Shown here one piece after another: positions 22,408 through 32,469 of a stretch of DNA of 64,000 nucleotides. The notes under the pieces are model-generated. The model was not told the DNA's origin, did no database searches, and saw nothing but the letters and a program-made list of their open reading frames with translations. Position 1 is the first letter of the stretch. Each line of letters opens with the position of its first letter. Source of the stretch: Bacteroidota bacterium (GTDB lineage Bacteria; Bacteroidota; Bacteroidia; JAHEXY01); NCBI GenBank assembly GCA_023251875.1, contig JAHEXY010000006.1, forward strand, positions 1-64,000, in the 5' to 3' direction. The position numbers and the translations under genes are program-made.

Positions 22408-23625
22408 ATGGATAAAAACCGCATCATATACATCACTATTCTTGTTGCCGCACTTGGCTACTTCGTAGATATTTATGATCTCATACTTTTTAGTATTGTT
22501 CGCATAAAAAGTCTAAAAGGACTTGGCATTACAGATGCACATTTATTAGAAACGCAAGGGCAATTTTTACTCAACATGCAAATGATTGGCATGTTAACCG
22601 GTGGTATTTTATGGGGAATATTAGGAGATAAAAAAGGGAGACTTTCAGTTTTGTTCGGATCAATTATTATGTATTCATTGGCAAATATTGCCAATGGTTT
22701 TGTACAAACGGTAGATCAATATGCCGTTCTCCGTTTTATTGCAGGAATTGGTTTAGCCGGTGAATTAGGAGCGGGCATTACTTTAGTAAGCGAAATTATG
22801 CCTAAAGAAACCCGTGGTTATGGAACTATGGTTGTTGCTACCATTGGCTTATTGGGTGCAATTGTAGCCGGGCTTATTGCTGAAACTTTTGACTGGCGGC
22901 AAACCTATTTTATTGGAGGTGGAATGGGAATTGCGTTACTCGCACTAAGAATTGGAGTAGCCGAATCAGGTATGTATGCTGCTTTAAAAGAAGAAAAAAC
23001 AAACAAAGGTAATTTCTTTATCCTTTTTAAGAATAAAAAAAATACACTTAAGTATTTAAAAGGAATTTTTATTGCATTACCAATATGGTATTGTATTGGT
23101 ATTTTAATTACGTTGGCTCCTGAATTTAGCAAAGAGAAGTCTTTTACAGATTCTATACAAGTCTCAAAAGCGGTGATGTTTACTTATGCCGGTACGGCCA
23201 TTGGTGATTTACTTTGTGGCTTACTCAGCCAAATGATGAAAAGTAGAAAAAAAGTATTACTCTATTATCTATTGTTTGCTGTTGTTTGTGTAATAGCATA
23301 TTTGTTTAATCCATTTTCTTCGCTCAGTATTTATTATTCCTTATGTTTCTTTTTGGGAATTGGCATTGGCTATTGGGCTGTTTTCGTAACAGTAGCAGCA
23401 GAACAATTTGGCACAAACATACGTGCTACCGTAACAACAACTGCCCCTAATTTTGTTCGCGGTTCATTGGTGCCTATGAGTTTGTTGTTTAAATTTTTTC
23501 GTTCTTCTAACATCAGCTTTATAGAAAGTGCGGTTATTGTTGGAATACTAGCCTTTTCAATTGCTTTTATTTCCTGGTATTATTTAGATGAAACTTTTGG
23601 CAAGGATTTGAATTATACCGAGTAA
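22408..23625 (+). CDS. Major facilitator superfamily transporter
   Basis: The 405-residue protein has about 12 hydrophobic segments. The loop after helix 2 is G-D-K-K-G-R (MFS motif A), and the fourth/fifth-helix region G-I-G-L-A-G-E-L-G-A-G-I-T-L-V-S-E-I-M-P-K resembles the metabolite/H+ symporter group of sugar and aromatic-acid carriers. Asp21 and Asp24 in helix 1 (F-V-D-I-Y-D) could couple protons. Substrate unknown. It has no operon partner on the same strand within 100 bp. Confidence 0.88.
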   Translation: MDKNRIIYITILVAALGYFVDIYDLILFSIVRIKSLKGLGITDAHLLETQGQFLLNMQMIGMLTGGILWGILGDKKGRLSVLFGSIIMYSLANIANGFVQTVDQYAVLRFIAGIGLAGELGAGITLVSEIMPKETRGYGTMVVATIGLLGAIVAGLIAETFDWRQTYFIGGGMGIALLALRIGVAESGMYAALKEEKTNKGNFFILFKNKKNTLKYLKGIFIALPIWYCIGILITLAPEFSKEKSFTDSIQVSKAVMFTYAGTAIGDLLCGLLSQMMKSRKKVLLYYLLFAVVCVIAYLFNPFSSLSIYYSLCFFLGIGIGYWAVFVTVAAEQFGTNIRATVTTTAPNFVRGSLVPMSLLFKFFRSSNISFIESAVIVGILAFSIAFISWYYLDETFGKDLNYTE

Positions 23626-23701
23626 TTTTTCTGATTATTTCTTAAAAACGTTTCTTATTTTTTTATTTAAGAAAGCTATCTTGCAATTATTTAGTCCTTA
23701 C

Positions 23702-23735
23702 TACTCCCGCTCCTTTGAAGAGGGAGTAGGTGAGG
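23702..23735. repeat. Palindromic intergenic repeat (CTCCC..GGGAG family)
   Basis: ACTCCCGCTCCTTTGAAGAGGGAGT forms a hairpin followed by GGTGAGG. One of a dispersed family in this window. Confidence 0.6.
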
Positions 23736-23759
23736 TTATAACCTATAAACCCTGATTAA

Positions 23760-25199
23760 ATGAAAAAATTAATTACCTATTTATTGAGTTGTTACATTGT
23801 TTTTTCAATTCAATTTTCTTATGCTCAATTTGGTAATCTTCAAAATCAAATTAAAGGAGCTGTAAAACCAACGTCAACTAATAAGGCTTCTTCAAGTTCC
23901 GGAAGCACAAATTCAAACTCATCTTCAAATAATAATTCTTCAAGTACATCATCCTCTAATTCTTCTGTACCAGCAGCACAGGGCAAAGATTATTATGTAA
24001 GTATTACGCGAGGAAAAGGAAAAGTAGCCAGCAAAGAAGAACCGGCAAAAGATTTAGGAAATATTATTGCGCAACTTTTACCTGGTGATGTTATTCATAT
24101 TGCTGAAGGAACCTACCTTTCAAGAGGTGAAGCCGGAGCTGATGAAATTGGCGTTCCTGTTACTATTATTGGTGGCTATGATGATAATTTTACATCAAGA
24201 GATCCTTGGGGATCGCATAAAACAATATTTACTGGCACTAATGCAATAAGTGGTTCTACACAATGCCGATTAAAAATTACTGCAAACACTGATAATAGCA
24301 ACGTAACAGTTGATGGAATTGTATTTGATAATGGTCCACGTAATAGATACAAAGATGCTAATAAACCTTATTTAATTTTAAGAACTGCCGATCCTAATAC
24401 CGGCATTAATGCTACGCCAGAATCAGGTGCGTTATACATTACTTGTGGCAAGTATTGCAATATTGTGGTAAAAAACTGCGTGGCTATTAATACGGCTCCT
24501 ACAGGTGGTGTAATTTCAACAATGCCCGGTGAAGCTGGAAAAGTTACCATCGAAAATAATTTGGTTGTGAACAATACAGGCGAAGGCATTTTTGCCATGA
24601 GTGGTTGGCATCCTCGTGATAATGCTAATCTTCCTGAATACACCATTAAAAACAATACTGTTTTATTTTGCTGGAAACACGATGCCATTGCTACTTATGG
24701 TGGTAACGGATTAAAACTAGATACAGATGTAAAAATTGACGCAGAAAACAATGTATTTGGCTTTGGCGATTATGGAGGTATTGATAATATTAAACTCTGT
24801 AAATCAGTTACATTAAAAAATAATTTAGTGTTGGGAAACCGCCAATATGATTATAGAGAATATAACACTGCTATGAAAATTGATCAAATTGAAGACGAAG
24901 CTGATCAAATTCAACCTACAAGTACAGGAAACATAAGCAAAATGGTGACTATTCCAGTTTCAAAAGAATGGTCCACATTATATGCAAATCGCAAAGAAGT
25001 AAGCCGTGCACAGGTGGATGCTGCTGCAAAAGTGAGTAATTCCGATGCCAATGCCGTAAGAAGTATTTTGGGCCTACCACTTCAAGCAGGTTCTGTTGCT
25101 ATGGATGCAGATGTATGGCTTCATAAAATAGCTATTGAGGATGCTTTAAAAGCAGGTATGCAAAAGTATGATGGTAAGTTTGGTTGTTCTAAACCATAA
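23760..25199 (+). CDS. Secreted right-handed beta-helix protein with Ser/Asn-rich linker
   Basis: The 479-residue protein has a signal peptide (cleavage near S-Y-A-Q at about 23) and a low-complexity Ser/Asn/Thr stretch at about 43-72. A parallel beta-helix domain follows, recognisable by L-L-P-G-D-V-I-H-I-A-E-G-T-Y and repeated strands such as V-T-I-E-N-N-L-V-V-N-N and Y-T-I-K-N-N-T-V-L-F-C. This fold occurs in pectate lyase-like enzymes and adhesins. No T9SS sorting domain is visible, so it is probably periplasmic or exported by another route. Substrate unknown. Confidence 0.82.
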   Translation: MKKLITYLLSCYIVFSIQFSYAQFGNLQNQIKGAVKPTSTNKASSSSGSTNSNSSSNNNSSSTSSSNSSVPAAQGKDYYVSITRGKGKVASKEEPAKDLGNIIAQLLPGDVIHIAEGTYLSRGEAGADEIGVPVTIIGGYDDNFTSRDPWGSHKTIFTGTNAISGSTQCRLKITANTDNSNVTVDGIVFDNGPRNRYKDANKPYLILRTADPNTGINATPESGALYITCGKYCNIVVKNCVAINTAPTGGVISTMPGEAGKVTIENNLVVNNTGEGIFAMSGWHPRDNANLPEYTIKNNTVLFCWKHDAIATYGGNGLKLDTDVKIDAENNVFGFGDYGGIDNIKLCKSVTLKNNLVLGNRQYDYREYNTAMKIDQIEDEADQIQPTSTGNISKMVTIPVSKEWSTLYANRKEVSRAQVDAAAKVSNSDANAVRSILGLPLQAGSVAMDADVWLHKIAIEDALKAGMQKYDGKFGCSKP

Positions 25200-25207
25200 T
25201 AATTCCA

Positions 25208-25246
25208 AGCTCCCATCTCCATTTGGGAGAGGGGCAGGGTGAGGGC
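25208..25246. repeat. Palindromic intergenic repeat
   Basis: CTCCCATCTCCATTTGGGAG hairpin followed by AGGGGCAGGGTGAGGGC. Same family as 33011-33047 and 61251-61288. Confidence 0.65.
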
Positions 25247-25349
25247 CTAAGGCATTTATGGAAATTTTCTCATAAGTACTTGTCTTATATCTTAATAAAT
25301 TATAAATTTGTATTCTTAAAATTATTAGAAACAAGTGTAATTTGAAAAA

Positions 25350-25739
25350 ATGATGGAAACAGAAGAAAGAGAGACAAGAGAAAATACAAGTACAGAAAAC
25401 AGACCCGAAATTTTTTCTAGGGCAGTACGTGCAGGCAAACGCACTTACTTTTTTGATGTGAAGTCTACCAAAGCAGAAGATTACTATCTGACCGTTACCG
25501 AGAGTAAAAAACGTTTCCGAAACGATGGAAGTTTTTACTATGAAAAACACAAATTATTTCTTTACAAAGAAGATTTTGAAAAATTTACCGATGCATTAAC
25601 GGAATCTCTTGGATTTATTAATGATCCTAACAGACCTGCACCGGTAAAAGTTACTGAAACAGTTGTAACATCTAATGGTGATGCAGAACATAATAAATTT
25701 ACTGACGTAAGTTTTGAAGACCTCGAAGAAAGAGCCTAA
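25350..25739 (+). CDS. DUF3276 / PUR-alpha-like nucleic-acid-binding protein
   Basis: The 129-residue protein matches the Bacteroidota DUF3276 family, related to PUR-alpha single-stranded nucleic-acid-binding proteins. Its core is I-F-S-R-A-V-R-A-G-K-R-T-Y-F-F-D-V-K at about 21-38, then D-Y-Y-L-T-V-T-E-S-K-K-R-F and an L-F-L-Y-K-E-D-F-E-K-F strand-helix pair. Both tails are acidic. The family is thought to bind ssDNA or RNA; a precise role is not known to me. ATGs at 25350 and 25353 are equally possible starts. Confidence 0.85.
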   Translation: MMETEERETRENTSTENRPEIFSRAVRAGKRTYFFDVKSTKAEDYYLTVTESKKRFRNDGSFYYEKHKLFLYKEDFEKFTDALTESLGFINDPNRPAPVKVTETVVTSNGDAEHNKFTDVSFEDLEERA

Positions 25740-25892
25740 GAATTTATTTGTCTATTAGTCAATATACAAGAGCATACCTGATAAAGGGTGCTCTTGTTTT
25801 GTTAATGCCACTTCGTTGGCTTCGAGAACCTCAGCCAACGAGTATGGTGGCTGAGGCTCCCGAAGCCACACGATTAAAAAAAGAAATATTTT

Positions 25893-26138
25893 GTGAAAAT
25901 AGTAAACATAAAATACGTAAAAGATTATCTCTTAAATGTTGAATTAAATGGAGGTAAATTTAAAATGATTAATCTCCAATTTTTTCTTGAAAATAGTAAA
26001 CATCCATTAATTAGAAAATACCTTAAAAAGACACTTTTTTAAAAAGTTTATATAGATGAGCTTGGAGTTTTATGTTGGGGCGATAATGAAATGGATATTA
26101 ATCCAGAGAGTATAATTAATGGGGAATTTGATGTATAA
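25893..26138 (+). pseudogene. DUF2442-like small protein, interrupted by an in-frame stop
   Basis: From GTG at 25893 the frame reads M-K-I-V-N-I-K-Y-V-K-D-Y-L-L-N-V-E-L-N-G-G..., hits TAA at 26040-26042, then continues in the same frame with K-V-Y-I-D-E-L-G-V-L-C-W-G-D-N-E-M-D-I-N-P and stops at 26136. The two halves together give about 80 residues, the normal length for DUF2442 proteins with their G-D-N-x-D-I-N-P box. The gene is probably dead through a nonsense change, unless the stop is a sequencing error. It fills most of the 25740-26156 gap, whose first part holds palindromes around CCTCAGCC/GGCTGAGG. Confidence 0.65.
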
Positions 26139-26156
26139 ATTTAATCTGTCACTACA

Positions 26157-27143
26157 ATGCAAAACGCACTAACCCAAACCAACTTTAAATTTCCCAACCA
26201 AAAAAGCTTTTACAAAGGCAAAGTAAGAGATGTTTATAATATTGATAACACCTATTTGGTAATGGTAGTAAGCGATCGCATCTCGGCATTTGATGTAGTA
26301 CTTCCTAAAGGTATTCCTTACAAAGGCCAAGTGCTAAATCAAATTGCATATAAATTTATGCAAGCTACTGCTGATATAGTTCCTAATTGGGTTGTTTCTG
26401 TTCCTGACCCCATGGTTACTATAGGCCATGTTTGCGAACCCTTTAAAGTTGAAATGGTAATTCGTGGTTATCTATCGGGCCATGCATGGAGAGAATACAA
26501 AGCGGGCAAAAGAACTTTATGCGGTGTAACAATGCCAGAGGGAATGAAAGAAAACGATAAATTCCCTCAGCCTATTATTACGCCAACTACAAAAGCACAC
26601 GAAGGCCATGATGAAGATATTTCAAGAGAAGAAATCATTAAATCGGGTTTGGTTTCTGAAAGTGATTATGTACAACTAGAAAAATATACAAGAGCCGTAT
26701 TTCAAAGAGGTACTGAAATAGCTGCTAAAATGGGCTTAATATTAGTAGATACCAAATACGAATTTGGAAAAAAAGACGGCAAAATTTATTTGATTGATGA
26801 AATCCATACACCTGATTCTTCTCGTTATTTTTATTTAGATGCTTATCAAGAAAGACAAAATAGGGGAGAAGCTCAAAAACAACTTTCAAAAGAATTTGTT
26901 CGCCAATGGTTAATCGAAAACGAATTTCAAGGCAAAGATGGGCAAATAGTACCCAACATGCCTGATGCGTTTGTAAATTCTACATCTGAAAGATATATTG
27001 AGTTGTATGAAAAAATTACGGGTGAAAAGTTTGTAAAGTCAGATGTGTCAAATGTTTTAACTAGGGTAGAAAAAAATATTAATGCCTTTCTTTCTAAAAC
27101 TAAAGACCTCTCCCTAGCCCTCTCCAAAGGAGAGGGAAATTAA
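26157..27143 (+). CDS. purC: SAICAR synthase
   Basis: Phosphoribosylaminoimidazole-succinocarboxamide synthase joins CAIR and aspartate using ATP in purine synthesis. Visible signatures are Y-K-G-K-V-R-D-V-Y at about 19-27, S-D-R-I-S-A-F-D-V near 41-49, [12 protein letters not shown] and [13 protein letters not shown]. At 328 residues it is the longer form usual in Bacteroidota. The last ten codons ([11 protein letters not shown]) come from a palindromic repeat that overruns the gene end. It stands alone; purS lies 35 kb away. Confidence 0.97.
   Translation: MQNALTQTNFKFPNQKSFYKGKVRDVYNIDNTYLVMVVSDRISAFDVVLPKGIPYKGQVLNQIAYKFMQATADIVPNWVVSVPDPMVTIGHVCEPFKVEMVIRGYLSGHAWREYKAGKRTLCGVTMPEGMKENDKFPQPIITPTTKAHEGHDEDISREEIIKSGLVSESDYVQLEKYTRAVFQRGTEIAAKMGLILVDTKYEFGKKDGKIYLIDEIHTPDSSRYFYLDAYQERQNRGEAQKQLSKEFVRQWLIENEFQGKDGQIVPNMPDAFVNSTSERYIELYEKITGEKFVKSDVSNVLTRVEKNINAFLSKTKDLSLALSKGEGN
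27108..27137. repeat. Palindromic repeat overlapping the purC 3' end
   Basis: CTCTCCCTAGCCCTCTCCAAAGGAGAGGG supplies the last codons of purC just before its stop. Member of the family at 25208, 33011 and 61251. Confidence 0.7.
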
Positions 27144-27229
27144 ATTGAGCAAAGCTCATAGCTAATAAAATAACGAGAATCGATTTTAAAAACCTTGTAG
27201 CTTTTATATTGAGGTTAGAATAAAAAAAC

Positions 27230-27237
27230 TAAATTTG
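27230..27237 (+). promoter_or_regulatory. Candidate promoter -7 box of the TPR gene
   Basis: TAAATTTG fits TAnnTTTG, 28 bp before the ATG at 27266. Confidence 0.45.
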
Positions 27238-27265
27238 CAAACCTAAAAATTGAAAACACAAAATC

Positions 27266-27970
27266 ATGGCAGACGAAAAATTTGAAGAACAAGAGTTACC
27301 CGTTGTTGAAACAAAAGGAACATCGATTGAAAAAGCTGAAGACTTTTTTGAAAAAAATAAGAATGTATTGGCTTATGTTTTAGTGGGTGTATTGGCCATT
27401 GTTGCCGGATATCTTGGTTGGACAAAATTCATTATAGAACCACGTGAAAAAGATGCTCAAGCAAAAATGTGGATGGCCGAACGCTATTTCGAAAAAGACT
27501 CTCTCGATAAAGCAATCAATGGAGATGGTAATTATCCTGGTTTTGAAGAAATAGCCACTGGTTATGGAATGACTAAATCTGCAAATCTTGCTCAATATTA
27601 TTGGGGCATTGCATTGCTAAAAAAAGGACAGTTTGAAGAAGCCATTGAACACTTGAAAAAATTTGATTCAGAGGATCAAATGGTAGGTGCAGTTGCTTTG
27701 GGTGCTATTGGCGATGCTAATATGGAACTCGGTAAAAATGATGAAGCACTTGATTATTATTTAAAAGCCGCTAATAAAGTAACCAACGATTTTACAACTC
27801 CGGTATATTTAATGAAAGCAGCTGTTGCCTATGAAGGAGCCGGTAATTATGATGGAGCTGTGGCAATCTATCAACAAATAAAAGATAAGTTTCCCAAAAC
27901 ACGCGAAGCGCAAGATGCACCAAAATATATGGCTAGAGCAAAAGCCATGGCAGAGAATACAAAAAAATAG
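27266..27970 (+). CDS. Membrane-anchored TPR protein, YfgM/Tol-Pal-type
   Basis: The 234-residue protein has an acidic cytosolic N-terminus, one transmembrane segment at about 33-54 (V-L-A-Y-V-L-V-G-V-L-A-I-V-A-G-Y-L-G-W) and a periplasmic TPR domain with repeats around K-K-G-Q-F-E-E-A-I-E-H-L-K-K-F and L-G-K-N-D-E-A-L-D-Y-Y-L-K-A-A. The topology matches YfgM-like proteins, which assist periplasmic chaperones or BamB-linked assembly. In Bacteroidota such a gene is often near ribH, as here. Confidence 0.82.
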   Translation: MADEKFEEQELPVVETKGTSIEKAEDFFEKNKNVLAYVLVGVLAIVAGYLGWTKFIIEPREKDAQAKMWMAERYFEKDSLDKAINGDGNYPGFEEIATGYGMTKSANLAQYYWGIALLKKGQFEEAIEHLKKFDSEDQMVGAVALGAIGDANMELGKNDEALDYYLKAANKVTNDFTTPVYLMKAAVAYEGAGNYDGAVAIYQQIKDKFPKTREAQDAPKYMARAKAMAENTKK

Positions 27971-28185
27971 GTTCTATAACGAACACTATGGGTTAATTAA
28001 TTTGGTTCTTCGTCAAAAACTGTAGATTTCTTTTATGACGCTTCGGCTGAGCGAAGTCGAAGACTCTGAAAAAAGGGATCTAAAATAGTTTTTTAATAAA
28101 ATTTATACAGGCTCTAAAAGGGTAGCAGCAATGTTGCCCTTTTTTATTTTACGCGAATTAGTTTTAGATTCGTTTAAAGTAAATT

Positions 28186-29388
28186 TTGAATATGCAAAGA
28201 AACTACCAATATTATAAGCAAGCCCTTAGAGGAAATCAATTTCCATTGTGTTTTTTAGATGTGGATCTATTGAAAGAAAACTGCAAACAAATTAAAACAA
28301 GAATTTCGCATTCAAAAAAAATTAGAATAGCATCTAAATCTATAAGAAGTGTTGAAGTATTAAAAATGATTACAGATTTTGATAAAGACTTGTTTTCCGG
28401 CATCATGTGTTTTTCAATGGCTGAAGCCGTATTTCTTAGCCAAAAAGGATTTGACAATTTATTGGTAGCCTATCCCTGCATGCAAGAAAAATTAATGGAA
28501 GAGCTTTGTGTAGAAATTAAAAAAGGAAAGACTATTATATTAATGGTTGATTGTAAAAAACATGTTGATGCAATACAAGCTGTAGCGAAAAAAAATAATA
28601 TTGTAGTGTCAATTTGTTTAGATATTGATATGTCTACTGATTTTCCTGGTTTGCATTTTGGTGTTTGGCGTTCTTCTTTATTTAATAAAAATCAGGTATT
28701 GGAATTAGTAGCACACATTCAAAAAAATAATCATGTTCGTTTAGATGGTTTAATGGGTTATGAAGCTCAAATAGCAGGTGTGGGAGATAATGCTCCCGGG
28801 CAAATATTAAAAAATAAAGCCATTCAATTATTAAAAAAAATATCGCAAAAAGAAATTAGCAAGAGGCGTAAAGAAATTGTAGAAGCCATTCAAGCCAAAG
28901 GAATAAAATTAAAATTTGTAAATGGAGGTGGAACAGGAAGTATTGAACAAACGTGCACAGAAGAAGTAGTTACTGAAATTGCTGTGGGTTCAGGGTTTTA
29001 TTCACCATCCCTTTTTGATTATTATAACAGTTTTAAACACCAAGCAGCTTTAGCTTTTGCTGTAGAAATTGTTCGGAACCCCAAACCGAATGTTTATACA
29101 TGCCATGGGGGAGGCTATATTGCATCGGGTTCTGTTGGTAAAGAAAAACTTCCGATACCTTATTTACCTAATGGAATTAAGTTGTTTGAAAATGAAGGAG
29201 TAGGAGAGGTGCAAACACCATTTATTTATTCAGGAAATGAAAAACTTGAAATGGGTGATCCTATATTAATGAGACACGCAAAAGCCGGAGAAGTTTGTGA
29301 ACGCTTTAATGAAATTATATTAATAGCAGATGGAAAAGTAATGGGCAAAGTGCCAACCTATAGGGGAGAAGGGAAATGTTTTTTATAA
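28186..29388 (+). CDS. Fold-type III PLP enzyme (amino acid deaminase/aldolase, alanine racemase-like)
   Basis: The 400-residue protein has the N-terminal alanine-racemase-like barrel: C-F-L-D-V-D-L-L-K-E-N near 22-32, then I-R-I-A-S-K-S-I-R-S at about 45-54, whose Lys is the expected Schiff-base residue. Also visible are G-L-M-G-Y-E-A-Q-I-A-G and the phosphate-binding V-N-G-G-G-T-G-S. A C-terminal beta-domain with a C-H-G-G-G-Y motif follows. D-threonine aldolase-like members use this layout. Substrate unknown. Its stop overlaps the convergent ribH gene by 6 bp. Confidence 0.85.
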   Translation: MNMQRNYQYYKQALRGNQFPLCFLDVDLLKENCKQIKTRISHSKKIRIASKSIRSVEVLKMITDFDKDLFSGIMCFSMAEAVFLSQKGFDNLLVAYPCMQEKLMEELCVEIKKGKTIILMVDCKKHVDAIQAVAKKNNIVVSICLDIDMSTDFPGLHFGVWRSSLFNKNQVLELVAHIQKNNHVRLDGLMGYEAQIAGVGDNAPGQILKNKAIQLLKKISQKEISKRRKEIVEAIQAKGIKLKFVNGGGTGSIEQTCTEEVVTEIAVGSGFYSPSLFDYYNSFKHQAALAFAVEIVRNPKPNVYTCHGGGYIASGSVGKEKLPIPYLPNGIKLFENEGVGEVQTPFIYSGNEKLEMGDPILMRHAKAGEVCERFNEIILIADGKVMGKVPTYRGEGKCFL

Positions 29389-29901
29389 AAACCCTATTCC
29401 ACCCTTTTTAGGTTTAAAGCTTTTTTTGAGAGCAATCATTTTAATTGCAGTAATAGCAGCTTCATCACCTTTATTGCCATGTTTGCCACCGGCACGATCT
29501 TTTGCTTGTTGAAGATTATTGGTGGTAAGAACGCCAAATACAAATGGTTTGTTAAAGCGACCTCCTAATAACATTAATCCTTGTGCAACCGACTGGCAAA
29601 TAAAATCGAAGTGTTTTGTTTCGCCTTGTATCACACAGCCAATACACAATATCGCATCTGCATCTGTATATTCAGCGGCATATTGCGCACCTAATGGAAG
29701 TTCAAAACTCCCCGGGACATAATTTATAGTGATGTTTTCTTTTTTTGCCCCATTGTCAAGTAATGTTTTTTTGGCCCCATCTCGTAATGCATAGGTAATA
29801 TCACTATTCCAATCGGCTACTACAATAGCAAACTTCATTTCAGCAGCATTGGGAATGCTTGCAGAATTGTAATCAGAAAGATTTTTTAACTCAGTTGCCA
29901 A
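29383..29901 (-). CDS. ribH: 6,7-dimethyl-8-ribityllumazine synthase
   Basis: RibH condenses a ribityl-aminouracil with dihydroxybutanone phosphate to give lumazine, the penultimate step of riboflavin synthesis. The 172-residue protein shows V-P-G-S-F-E-L-P-L-G-A-Q at about 64-75, I-G-C-V-I-Q-G-E-T-K-H-F-D-F at 87-100 (with catalytic His) and F-G-V-L-T-T-N-N-L-Q-Q-A near 121-132, the standard signatures. The C-terminus G-N-K-G-D-E-A-A is typical. Convergent with the PLP enzyme. Confidence 0.97.
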   Translation of the reverse strand: MATELKNLSDYNSASIPNAAEMKFAIVVADWNSDITYALRDGAKKTLLDNGAKKENITINYVPGSFELPLGAQYAAEYTDADAILCIGCVIQGETKHFDFICQSVAQGLMLLGGRFNKPFVFGVLTTNNLQQAKDRAGGKHGNKGDEAAITAIKMIALKKSFKPKKGGIGFL

Positions 29902-29982
29902 TTTTGTTATTTGTTATTCGTTATTCGTTATTCGTTAATTGTATTATTCTAACAACCAATAACGAACAACTAACAACTAAAT

Positions 29983-31647
29983 TTAGCTATTCATGGTTAT
30001 CATAAACTCTTCATTGGTTTGGGTATGCTTAATTCTATCAAGCAAAAACTGCATAGCTTCTTGCGAGTTCATATCTGCAAGGTGATTACGCAATATCCAA
30101 ATTTTACGAAGCATGTTTTCTTCAATTAATAAGTCTTCTCTTCTTGTACTTGAAGCAAGAATATCAATAGCCGGATAAACACGTTTGTTAGATAATTTAC
30201 GATCTAATTGCAATTCCATATTACCGGTTCCTTTGAATTCTTCAAAAATAACTTCATCCATTTTAGAACCTGTTTCAATAAGAGCGGTAGCAATAATGGT
30301 TAGTGAGCCACCGTGTTCAATTTTACGGGCCGATCCAAAAAAGCGTTTTGGTTTGTGTAATGCATTAGCATCAACACCTCCGGAAAGTACTTTACCTGAT
30401 GCAGGAGATACGGTATTGTAAGCACGAGCTAAACGAGTAATAGAATCAAGTAGAATTACAACATCATGTCCGCACTCAACCAAGCGTTTTGCTTTTTCAA
30501 GTACAATGTTTGCAATTTTTACATGGCGATCGGCAGGTTCATCAAAGGTAGAAGATACCACCTCAGCTTTTACGCTACGAGCCATATCTGTAACCTCTTC
30601 TGGTCTTTCATCAACCAATAAAATAATTAAATAAGCTTCCGGATGGTTAGCTGCAATTGCATTCGCAATTTCTTTTAATAAAACGGTTTTACCGGTTTTA
30701 GGCTGAGCAACAATTAATCCTCTTTGTCCTTTACCTATTGGCGCAAACATATCAATAATACGAGGAGAGAGTGTTGCATCTTTATGTCCCGAAATATTAA
30801 ATTTTTCGTAAGGAAATAAAGGGGTTAAATGTTCGAAAGAAACTCGATCACGCACATAAGCAGGTTCGCGTCCGTTTATTTTTTCTACTTTAATTAAAGG
30901 AAAATATTTTTCACCTTCTTTAGGTGGGCGAATGCTTCCATAAACAGTATCACCTGTTTTTAATCCAAATAATTTTATTTGTGATTGAGATACATAAATA
31001 TCATCAGGAGAAGTTAAATAATTATAATCGGATGAACGTAAAAATCCATATCCATCAGGCATAATTTCAAGAACTCCTTCACTGGAAATAATTCCGTCAA
31101 ATTCAAAACCTCCTTCTGTTTTTCTGCCCTGCTGTTTGTATCCTCCTTGTTCTCTAGTATTGTTATATGAATTTTGTTCTCTGTTATTGTTTTGTTGTTC
31201 TCTATATTCAGTTTGACTTTTTTCTTCTTTAGTATCGGTATTGTCTTTTTGATCTTGTTGAAAAGATACAGCAATTTCCTGCTCTACAGGTTGCTGAACA
31301 TGCTCATGATGTTCTTCAACTTGAATGGGAGCCTCTTCTGTTTGATGAAAAAGATGGTCAGCTGTAGTATCTTTTACTTCTTTTATTACTGCTTCGGCAG
31401 GAATACGAGGTCTTTTTTTATGCGTTTCTTTATGGCTATGTTCTTTATGAGAGGGAGTATGGCTATGAGATGAATCGCTACTTTCGGCTTTCGTTTTTTT
31501 TGCAGTTACTGCCAGTGCCTGATGGTCGAGAATTTTATAAATCAGATCTTGTTTTTTCATTGATTCGTAATCGGGAACATTAAGCTTTTGAGCAACATCT
31601 TTAAGCTCAGAAACCAACATGCTGTTAAGTTCTAGAATGTCGTACAT
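29983..31647 (-). CDS. rho: Transcription termination factor Rho, with long disordered insert
   Basis: Rho is the hexameric RNA translocase that ends transcription. The 554-residue protein has a Rho N-terminal helical domain (1-48) and a His/Gln/Glu-rich low-complexity insert at about 55-180. An RNA-binding cold-shock-like domain follows (about 185-265, with [12 protein letters not shown]), then the ATPase core with Walker A P-K-T-G-K-T near 318-323 and [13 protein letters not shown]. coli Rho is 419 residues; the excess lies in the insert, common in Bacteroidota. Confidence 0.97.
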   Translation of the reverse strand: MYDILELNSMLVSELKDVAQKLNVPDYESMKKQDLIYKILDHQALAVTAKKTKAESSDSSHSHTPSHKEHSHKETHKKRPRIPAEAVIKEVKDTTADHLFHQTEEAPIQVEEHHEHVQQPVEQEIAVSFQQDQKDNTDTKEEKSQTEYREQQNNNREQNSYNNTREQGGYKQQGRKTEGGFEFDGIISSEGVLEIMPDGYGFLRSSDYNYLTSPDDIYVSQSQIKLFGLKTGDTVYGSIRPPKEGEKYFPLIKVEKINGREPAYVRDRVSFEHLTPLFPYEKFNISGHKDATLSPRIIDMFAPIGKGQRGLIVAQPKTGKTVLLKEIANAIAANHPEAYLIILLVDERPEEVTDMARSVKAEVVSSTFDEPADRHVKIANIVLEKAKRLVECGHDVVILLDSITRLARAYNTVSPASGKVLSGGVDANALHKPKRFFGSARKIEHGGSLTIIATALIETGSKMDEVIFEEFKGTGNMELQLDRKLSNKRVYPAIDILASSTRREDLLIEENMLRKIWILRNHLADMNSQEAMQFLLDRIKHTQTNEEFMITMNS

Positions 31648-31987
31648 GTGAATGGATAAAATAAATTAAGGAAATAAATAAATTAAAATTTGGGTTAATA
31701 AATGCAGATTTTATAATTAATAAAATACAATTGACAAATAATAAGAAAAATACTATGATCTATAATGAAATAATGCTTTTGTTGGGCTAAACTCTCAGTT
31801 CTTAAAAAAAATTGAACTTATTAATACCAAGGCAATGGTATTTGAGAATTGCGCCACAATATTACGGAACAATTTTATACCTACAATGCTTTTTGCATTA
31901 TTTTTTTAGTAAACAGAACGAAAAGTTTCAAACAATGGAATGTTAATTTCTAAAAAGACTGTACTTTTGTAACCTAAAATTTTAAAT
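31648..31987. other. Divergent intergenic region between rho and the DUF4293 gene
   Basis: The 340 bp hold no gene. A -7 box TACTTTTG at 31962-31969 lies 18 bp before the DUF4293 start. Near 31820-31853, AATACCAAGGCAATGGTATT forms a small palindrome that could act on either gene. No clear rho promoter was seen. Confidence 0.5.
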
Positions 31988-32464
31988 ATGATTCAGAGAA
32001 TACAATCCGTTTACTTTGCTCTTTCGGGAGTAATTATTTTATTATTGTTTGTTGTAAATATTGCTGTTTTTTCTGTTGCAACTGGATATAATGTTTCATT
32101 AAATGCCTTGGGAATAAGTCCGGCTGATGCAATTGAAAAATTATCTATTAATGTTAAAACGCTTTCATTAACAATTACCACAATTTTTTCCGGAACACTT
32201 TCTCTTGTTGCTTTGTTCTTATACAAAAACAGGTCTGTTCAAATGAGATTGGCTAGAATAAACATAGTATTAATAGGAACAATCATTGCCCAAAGTGTTT
32301 TAATTTCAGAAGACATTTACAAGCAAATAGCAGCTTTAGGGTATGAGAAGGGGTATTTTATAGGATTTGTTTTGCCCGTAATAGCCATTATTTTAACTGC
32401 ACTTGCCTTGCGTGGGGTAAAAAAAGATGAAGATTTAGTGAAATCGATGGATAGGATAAGGTAG
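31988..32464 (+). CDS. DUF4293 membrane protein
   Basis: This 158-residue protein starts M-I-Q-R-I-Q-S-V-Y-F, the conserved opening of the Bacteroidota DUF4293 family. It has four hydrophobic segments, at about 10-30, 52-72, 84-104 and 120-140. Its function is unknown. It is often found beside rho, as here, on the opposite strand. Confidence 0.85.
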   Translation: MIQRIQSVYFALSGVIILLLFVVNIAVFSVATGYNVSLNALGISPADAIEKLSINVKTLSLTITTIFSGTLSLVALFLYKNRSVQMRLARINIVLIGTIIAQSVLISEDIYKQIAALGYEKGYFIGFVLPVIAIILTALALRGVKKDEDLVKSMDRIR

Positions 32465-32469
32465 AAGTA

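Noticed and set aside
25748-25942. A 64-codon plus-strand frame after the DUF3276 gene
   Set aside because: It runs through palindromes (CCTCAGCC/GGCTGAGG) and overlaps the DUF2442-like gene in another frame; no protein features.
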